Source: Meghimatium bilineatum (Eukaryota; Mollusca; Gastropoda; Stylommatophora; Philomycidae). Taken from it: a stretch of DNA of 64,000 nt. The translations under genes were made by a program, and so were the position numbers. The stretch spans positions 67,549,579 to 67,613,578 of the forward strand of contig CM067306.1 of the NCBI GenBank assembly GCA_034231615.1, given 5' to 3'. The notes below the pieces were generated by a model. That model was not told where the DNA came from. It searched no databases and saw only the letters and a list, made by a program, of their open reading frames with translations. Shown here in pieces: positions 26,801 to 35,800 of this stretch (positions within the stretch are counted from its first letter, which is position 1; every line of letters starts with the position of its first letter).

Positions 26801-29800
26801 GCTTCCAAATACCGTTCCCCCCCCCCCCCCCCCCCGTCCCATCCTCTGACAATATATTTTGATTGGTGCCGCCTGATGTGGCTGCCTCTCTGCATCATAG
26901 CTTGGCACGGCCCTGTGTACAAATATTCTGTCATAAGTTTGGTAAAAATATCATAGGATTGGGATAAATTTAGCGGATAATCCTGTACGTACGTCCATGG
27001 TACACAATCTACATCTAGACTCTATATTGATATGACACAATAAATTATAGTCAACTGTTTTGTTTATGCCTGTATGATATGGGGGCCAGTACACATGAAT
27101 CACTTTAATGTCTGTATGATATGGGGGCCAGTACACATGAATCACTTTAATGTCTGTATGATATGGGGGCTAGTACACATGAATCACTTTAATGTCTGTA
27201 TGATATGGGGGCTAGTACACATGAATCACTTTAATGTCTTATGATATGGGGGCCAGTACACATGAATCACTTTAATGTCTGTATGATATGGGGGCCAGTA
27301 CACATGAATCACTTTAATGTCTGTATATGGAATGTTTCCATTTTAAATTGACTTTGATGTTCATTCATTTTATTTCAAAGTAGAAAACCAAAGGTAAGTT
27401 GGTGATCTTTTTTGAAATTTTTGTTCTGTTTTATTTACAATTTTAAATTTATATTTGGACTTTTATAACTTGAGATGATATTCTAATATGCTCATTTTGA
27501 TTAGTTTGAATAGTTCTGCTATGCTATATTCTAGTTTTTTATGCCTGCTTGAGCATTTTCAATTTGTAACTCTTGTAATGAGGTACGCTTCTTTCAACTG
27601 CAAACGTGAGTCAAGTTTGGTTATACCAGAGCTTATGATTATTAAAAAATAATGGAGGTTGTAGTTCAGGTAATCCTAACAAAACACAACCTCTGAGATG
27701 TTTTTCTGTATTCTCACTAACATAGTTATTGTTTTTCTCACATTTGTTCTCAAACTCCCACTGGATGTTTCTTGTAATAACAAAATAAATTCAAGTATGA
27801 AACATGAGCATAAATGAACAAATTTTTCAGTTTGACAGGAATGGAACTATCTGGTAGGTATATTTTAGCAGCACTGAATTACCTTGCAACTCAAATAAAC
27901 AGGTTATCTGTACCTTACCAACCACATCCCCAAAGAAAATGTGGTCTTGTCAAGACATTCAACCTGCGCACTTAAGGGATAAGTATAGATAGTATTATGT
28001 ACATGAATGTTATATTGTCACATCATATTAATAGTTTTATGTACATTCTTCTTCTGTGTTTGAACTCCTGCAAATTAGGAGGATGTAGTCCAGAGAACGT
28101 CATGCTTTATAGCATTGCTGCAATATCTGCGCCTTTTGGCCTGACACATCTGACAGCATGGATTGGGGTCACTTAGACCCTATATGAGATGGGACAGCCA
28201 ACCCCACCCTATAACCTACTTAGTCAGCTCTTACAACATACATGGATGGTAAAAGTGATGTTATTCTTTGCTCCCCTCTCAGGCCCTTCAACACACGGGT
28301 GATTATGTACATGAATGTTATATTGTGTACAATGTTTCATCATATAAACTTGGTTTCCTACATGTACATGAGCACCACTCACAGCATGTCAAGCTGTAGC
28401 ATAGCAGCAATTGGTGAGAGCACCACTCGTAGCATGTCAAGCTGTAGCATAGCAGCAATTGGTGAGAGCACCACTCGTAGCATGTCAAACTGTAGCATAG
28501 CAGCAATTGGTGAGAGCACCACTCGTAGCATGTCAAACTGTAGCATAGCAACAATTGCTGAGAGCACCACTCATAGCATGTCAAACTGTAGCATAGCAAC
28601 AATTGCTGAGAGCACCACTCATAGCATGTCAAACTGTAGCATAGCAACAATTGCTGAGAGCACCACTCATAGCATGTCAATCTGTAGCATAGCAACAATT
28701 GCTGAGAGCACCACTCATAGCATGTCAAACTGTAGTATAGCAACAATTGCTGAGAGCACCACTCATAGCATGTCAAGCTGTAATTCAAGTAGATTTTTCC
28801 TGGAGAAGTTAACTTTATGAGCAAGAATTCATAAACCTGATTCAAATCCATGACCTCTTGAACACACAGCAAATGGATGAACCACTGTATCCCATACACT
28901 TCTGTTGCAGTTGTCATTGTATTGTTGATTGATATTTATGTGATGGTTATGTTGGTATTGTTTATGATATGGTTATGTTATGGCTATTTTGTTATGAATG
29001 ATGACTATGGTTCAATCTTCTCGTATCTGTAGAGCCACCTAATACAGATCAGCACGTTCTTGCAGAAGATACACAGGATATAATGGATAATGAGAACAAT
29101 AATGCAGAGGTAGAATCTGAACAGCGATCTGACACACAGACTGATACAGTGCAGCATGATGATAGTGAAGAGCCTACCAGAGGTAAAATAAATCCTAAAA
29201 GAACAAACAAAGTAATTTAATTGACATTGAAAGACTGGCTTTACACAATACCTCATATATTACACAAAGTCATCGCCAATGTGTTGCCGAGACCCAATAG
29301 GGGAGCAAAGAATAGCAACACTGTTTACCTTCCATGCATGTCATAAGAAGCGACTAACAGCTGCTGCGGTCATATATTGTCAGGTCTGTCATCAAAGCGA
29401 AGTCCACTTTTTTCTCCAGATCAGAGCAGCTGCCCCATAACTTTTTACCTCAAATCTTTATCCTCTGACCAGGTCTGCTGTCTCTGTTCTTTGTATGTAG
29501 ACAGTCCTGAAGTATGTGTTCAGGATTCTGGGATCCAGATGCACATAGATAATCATCTGTGTATTGTAATTTCAATTGGAAAATGTAACCCAACAGTCTA
29601 CACTAAGAAGAAATAGTGTGGTCTGTTGGTTTCTTTAGTGGTGTATTGCATCAAACCTATGTATTATGACCTTGTGAGTGTCATGTACATTATGATTCCA
29701 TTGTGATTGTTCTGTGCACTGTGACTCTCCATCGTGATTTTGTTATGCATGATTGTGTTACAATTGTTATTTTTCTGTCCATGATTGCGTTACCATTGCC

Positions 29801-32800
29801 CATTTCTTTTCACACAAAAAACAGTGACACAGGAATCCCGAGCTAGTTCTGAGACAATTCAAGCAGATAATCAAGAGGCAAGCTTCCAGGAAGGGGAAGA
29901 CAACCGCAGTAACAATCAACAACAGCTAGGTAAGAGTTGTCTGTACATTTGTTATATAAAATTATCTGGTCGAACTCAGTCTACGTTCTACAACATACCA
30001 GACTATTGTAAGAGATGTGATCTGTCCATGTCTGTAAGGGGATGCAAAGGTTCTCTCATTGCTCTCGTGCTGACCCAGGATTAGCAGATAACCAAGATGC
30101 TAAAAGTACTTTCTCATGGTGCACCCTGGAAACAGAAATACAGCTGCTCTTGCTGTATTCCTAACTAACATTTTTAGGCTCATGTCCGTGGATGCTGTAG
30201 ATGGAATGAGAATTTCCTGCAGAGAGACAACCTCTATGCCATTACATCCAACATATGCATTGTATCTGTACATCACGGGATGACTACCACCTACTTAACA
30301 GACAAGAACAGGACATCATATTTCGACTCAGAACTGGACACAATAGACTAAACAGCCATATGTATACAAAATTTAAAATTGGCACAACAGCAAAGTGTAT
30401 ATGTGGGCAAGTCAACCAGACTTCAGAACATATCCTTCAAGAATGTGCAAACTATGACACAGTAATGTGCACATACTGGCCTTCTGATACACCAATGAAT
30501 GTTAAACTTTATGGTACAAAACAAGAAATGGAAACACTGTCCAATTTATGCAAGAAACAACACTAAAGATATAGACATTATTAGCGAACAATTTATACTA
30601 GAAACAATACTGCACTCTGACTTGGCCTGCTTAAAAAGCAGAAACATTGGAGGGATGACCAATGTTAATGTCCATAACATGCAAAGATCTTACGAGTACA
30701 CACTAAATCTGGAAAAGGTAACACACGCTAGAGTGCAGCGTTGTGTATGTGAGTCAATGCTCGAAAACACACAAAATCCTACATGTCTCATCACAATTGA
30801 CCCCATTCAAAGTAAGAATCATGACTCTGGTATTTGATATGCCATCTTGAACATGCATTCCTGCGTATGGAAGAAAGCTTTGAATACAGCTCCCCATTGC
30901 ACACAGGACAAGCATTGTTCAAATGTCGGGGAGCGCATTGTTCAAATGTCTGACCGAAGTAGTGTTGAAACTTGGAATCTGGACACTGGGGACAACATAG
31001 AAGGGGAGTGCAAGTCTCTAACAACACTGCAAACCTAGCCCAACTCGACTGTCGGCCATTACCCAACATGGCTCATACAGAGAGAATTGGGTTCAGTACT
31101 CAAGGGACAACTGCGAAATTCCTCATCTGAGATTTTTATTTTACCTACCTCTTTGGGTAATATATGCAATGCCAAAGAGTCAAAATACACAGACTGCACA
31201 TTAGAAATGGATTGGAAGACCATCTCAAGTGGATGAGGTTAGTGCATGAGAAATGAACATGTCAAATCTCAGGCACCAAATATGTTTGGCAAAGCAGCAC
31301 CTTATCTAGGAAGACGTATCAACTCTGAGTCTAATTTGACAGTCGCTGTTGCCCAACACAGCTCATATGGAAGAAATTAGGTCTGGGACACAAATGGTAA
31401 TGGAATGGTCTTTCTACATGAGGAACAGCTCACTGGCTGCGAAGCACCACAGCAGAGGATAGACAAACAATGGGTGACCCAAGCAAACTATCAGCTCGCC
31501 TTGTCTGATGTACCCTCCCCCACCCCCTGAGTAGAAGGCTCCTCTAATAGGCATTGCACCAAACCGAAAGGTGAAAACTCCTGGGCATGAAAGAAAGCTC
31601 AGAAACCTCCCCATTGCACATAGGAAGTAAGAGCTAATCGCTCGTAATACCTGTGGTTCTCAAACAACAACATGTCTGTAAGAGCTGTGATCTGTCCATG
31701 TCTGTAAGAGATGTGATCTGTCAATGTCTGTAAGAGCTGTGATCTGTCCATGTCTGTAAGAGATGTGATCTGTCAATGTTTATAAGGAGGCACATTGTGT
31801 AAAGATATCAATCCTGTACGTCAAAGTGATCTAGAAACCATACTGAAGTTCGATGTATCAAGCCAAAAGGCACAGATATCACAGCAATGCTTTTTCTTCT
31901 GCATTCAACATCTGCGTTCATGTTATATTGTCAGTCTTGTCGTCAGGGTGAAGTCTACTGTCTTCTCCAGGTCAGAGTGGCTGCCCTATAGCTTTTGCCT
32001 CAAATCTGTATCATCTGCTGTCTCTGCTATTTGTATGTTGGGCAATCCTGAAGAATGTATGGACATTTATCTGTGTATGAGATCCGCAATCGCTAAAGGT
32101 GACCCAACAGTCTGCAGTGGCCTGTTCTAAGGTGAAATAGTGTGGTCTGTTGATATCTTCGAAGGTGATGTATTGCATCATGTTTGTCTTCCACTTCTAT
32201 TACAGCAATGCTGTAAACCAGGATATAATATATACCATTATTCTCTGAACTAAATCCTGATAACCAGTGGGAGTTGGAGAGTCTTCTTCTTCATCGTTCT
32301 TCAGTCAGATATCAGGTTACAGCGGAAATAGCTTCAATGAATTTTTTGATTCGCTTCAGGTCATCCATGGAACCCCTCAAGTCTGGAAGTAGTGCCATCT
32401 CAGTAGGCCATATTTTCTCCCCTTCTTCTTGGTAGAGTTGACAGGCATGAAGAATGTGTTCTGCAGTCTCTGGGCTCAGTCCACAGGTCTGTAGTTTGAG
32501 AGTGAACACAAAGTATACTTGCCAACACACCCCTGTGTTGTTGGTGAGACCATACAATAATAACACTGTAACCTGCCATGCATACAATAGGTGATTAAGG
32601 AGGGTTGGGTGTGGTGTTTAGCTGCCCTACCCAGCAGGTCAAAGTAACCCAAAATTGTCATAGTGAAGTTGAATATAGATGTATCAGGTCAATAGATGTA
32701 GATATCACATCTATGCTGTAAACACTTCTTACAGCTGATAGGAATTGAACCAAGTCCATTCTAGCAGCACTGAATCGCTCTGCAACACATGTAATTCCTA

Positions 32801-35800
32801 CTTGAATTTGCTGTAAACACTGCACATTCCATTCTCATAAACACATCCTGCCCCATTTATCAGGAGTTTGAGAAAGAATACAAAAGAAAAATAATAATTT
32901 GTAAATGGTATTACAAAGGTTTCAAAGCCGTAGAAGATTGGCTTCACTGTACTCGGTTTCCCATATGTACTCTGTCCCTCTTAACGAAGCGGCACACCGC
33001 CTGCCGAGAGTACCACTCATAGCACGTAACTCTGTAGCTTCAAGTGATAATCCACCTTATGAACAAGATGACACGAGCCGGATTCGAACCCGTGACCTCT
33101 TGAACACAAGGCGAACAGCTTAACCACTACGCCAGGGAGATCCCCAATTCGTATTAATTGTATTAAATCATCATCAAGTGCTGTCTCCACAACACAGGTT
33201 GGCTACAACGGACATCTTATATCCCCTGTCTCTTGCCTTGATGGTGCACTCTGCTAGACTGTAACCTGCCCATCTTATGAAGTTACTCTCCCACTTGTGC
33301 CTCCGCCAACCTCTTGAAAATGGTATTATAATATAATATATTACAAGATTTAGTTTTGTATAACTCAAAAATGGTATTATAATATAATATATTACAAGAT
33401 TTAGTTTTGTATAACTCAAAAATGGTATTATAATATAATATATTACAAGATTTAGTTTTGTATAACTCAAAAATGGTATTATAATATAATATATTACAAG
33501 ATTTAGTTTTGTATAACTCAAAAATGGTATCATAATATAATATATTACAAGATTTAGTTTTGTATAACTCAAAAATGGTATCATAATATAATATATTACA
33601 AGATTTAGTTTTGTATAACTCAAAAATGGTATCATAATATAATATATTACAATATTTAGTTTTGTATAACTCAAAAATGGTATCATAATATAATATATTA
33701 CAAGATTTAGTTTTGTATAACTCAAAAATGGTATTATAATATAATATATTACAAGATTTAGTTTTGTATAACTCAAAAATGGTATTATAATATAATATAT
33801 TACAAGATTTAGTTTTGTATAACTCAAAAATGGTATTATAATATAATATATTACAAGATTTAGTTTTGTATAACTCAAAAATGGTATTATAATATAATAT
33901 ATTACAAGATTTAGTTTTGTATAACTCAAAAATGGTATTATAATATAATATATTACAAGATTTAGTTTTGTATAACTCAAAAATGGTATTATAATATAAT
34001 ATATTACAAGATTTAGTTTTGTATAACTCAAAAATGGTATTATAATATAATATATTACAAGATTTAGTTTTGTATAACTCAAAAATGGTATTATAATATA
34101 ATATATTACAAGATTTAGTTTTGTATAACTCAAAAATGGTATTATAATATAATATATTACAAGATTTAGTTTTGTATAACTCAAAAATGGTATTATAATA
34201 TAATATATTACAAGATTTAGTTTTGTATAACTCAAAAATGGTATTATAATATAATATATTACAAGATTTAGTTTTGTATAACTCAAAAATGGTATTATAA
34301 TATAATATATTACAAGATTTAGTTTTGTATAACTCAAAAATGGTATTATAATATAATATATTACAAGATTTAGTTTTGTATAACTCAAAAATGGTATAAT
34401 ATAATATATTACAAGATTTAGTTTTGTATAACTCAAAAATGGTATTATAATATAATATATTACAAGATTTAGTTTTGTATAACTCAAAAATGGTATTATA
34501 ATATAATATATTACAAGATTTAGTTTTGTATAACTCAAAAATGGTATTATAATATAATATATTACAAGATTTAGTTTTGTATAACTCAAAAATGGTATTA
34601 TAATATAATATATTACAAGATTTAGTTTTGTATAACTCAAAAATGGTATTATAATATAATATATTACAAGATTTAGTTTTGTATAACTCAAAAATGGTAT
34701 TATAATATAATATATTACAAGATTTAGTTTTGTATAACTCAAAAATGGTATTATAATATAATATATTACAAGATTTAGTTTTGTATAACTCAGAAATGGT
34801 ATTATAATATAATATATTACAAGATTTAGTTTTGTATAACTCAAAAATGGTATTATAATATAATATATTACAAGATTTAGTTTTGTATAACTCAAAAATG
34901 GTATTATAATATAATATATTACAAGATTTAGTTTTGTATAACTCAAAAATTGTTTCATGATTTTATCTGCAGATATTCTATCAATACTGCTGAAACTTGG
35001 GATTCATCAAATTCACATTTCTATTCTTGCTAGTTTATTTCTTTGTTGAATTACCATAATTTTTTTTCTGAATTGATTTTATTTTCATCGTATAGATAAA
35101 TGACACATATTTTCATCTTATAGATAAATGACAGTTTCATTGTATAGATAAATGACACAGTTTCATCTTATAGATAAATGACACATATTTTGAATAAGTA
35201 CAAATTTAGTTTCCTAATTTACGGGAATAAAATTGTAAATAAACTAACTGTAATCTAATGTGAAACAAAATATAACAGCACAGGAGGAACAACTGAGAGT
35301 AATTAGTGGGATAAATTTATTCTGGGTGTCAGTTTTGTTGTATTATTATATTTCTTTCATGTTACAAGTATGTATGCAAATTTAAGTATGCATGGTTTGG
35401 TAATTGCATGACCAAATGATACAGTGGGAGTCTCACTCATTGCATACATTCATAACAAGGTTCTTTATTTTACAATTTATTTGTTTTTAAAATCCTCTTA
35501 TCAGGTTTTATTTATTTTTTATGATGAAATTTGGCTTTGACAGATATTTCAACTGTCCAAATGTATTTGTGTCATGTTAATCCACTGTATAATTAAATGT
35601 AGTTTGTATGTGTTCATTAGAAATTGTGTACCATGGATCAGTAAAAAATAATTATGTTGTAAAACTTGATTTAAAATGTTTTTAAATGAAGGCACAAATA
35701 ATTCTAAAATATATTTGATAATTTTTTAGCAATCTTATTGTATTGTACTACGGTGAATAGATTTGATGGCAGTAATAAAAGTGATACTTTTGTCTAATGT

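Noticed and set aside
27384-27393. 10-nt exon AAAACCAAAG before GTAAGT
   Set aside because: Its length would break the phase-1 chain of the tail exons; neighbouring exons join correctly without it.
28242-28917. 192- and 199-codon ORFs on opposite strands
   Set aside because: 48-bp minisatellite artefact. The unit holds acceptor- and donor-like motifs (CTGTAGCATAGCAG, GGTGAG), but they would bound only 6 bases and are probably chance.
33174-34958. 594-codon - strand ORF of repeated hydrophobic 17-mers
   Set aside because: A 51-bp AT-rich satellite joined to a LINE tail; membrane-protein appearance is due to composition.
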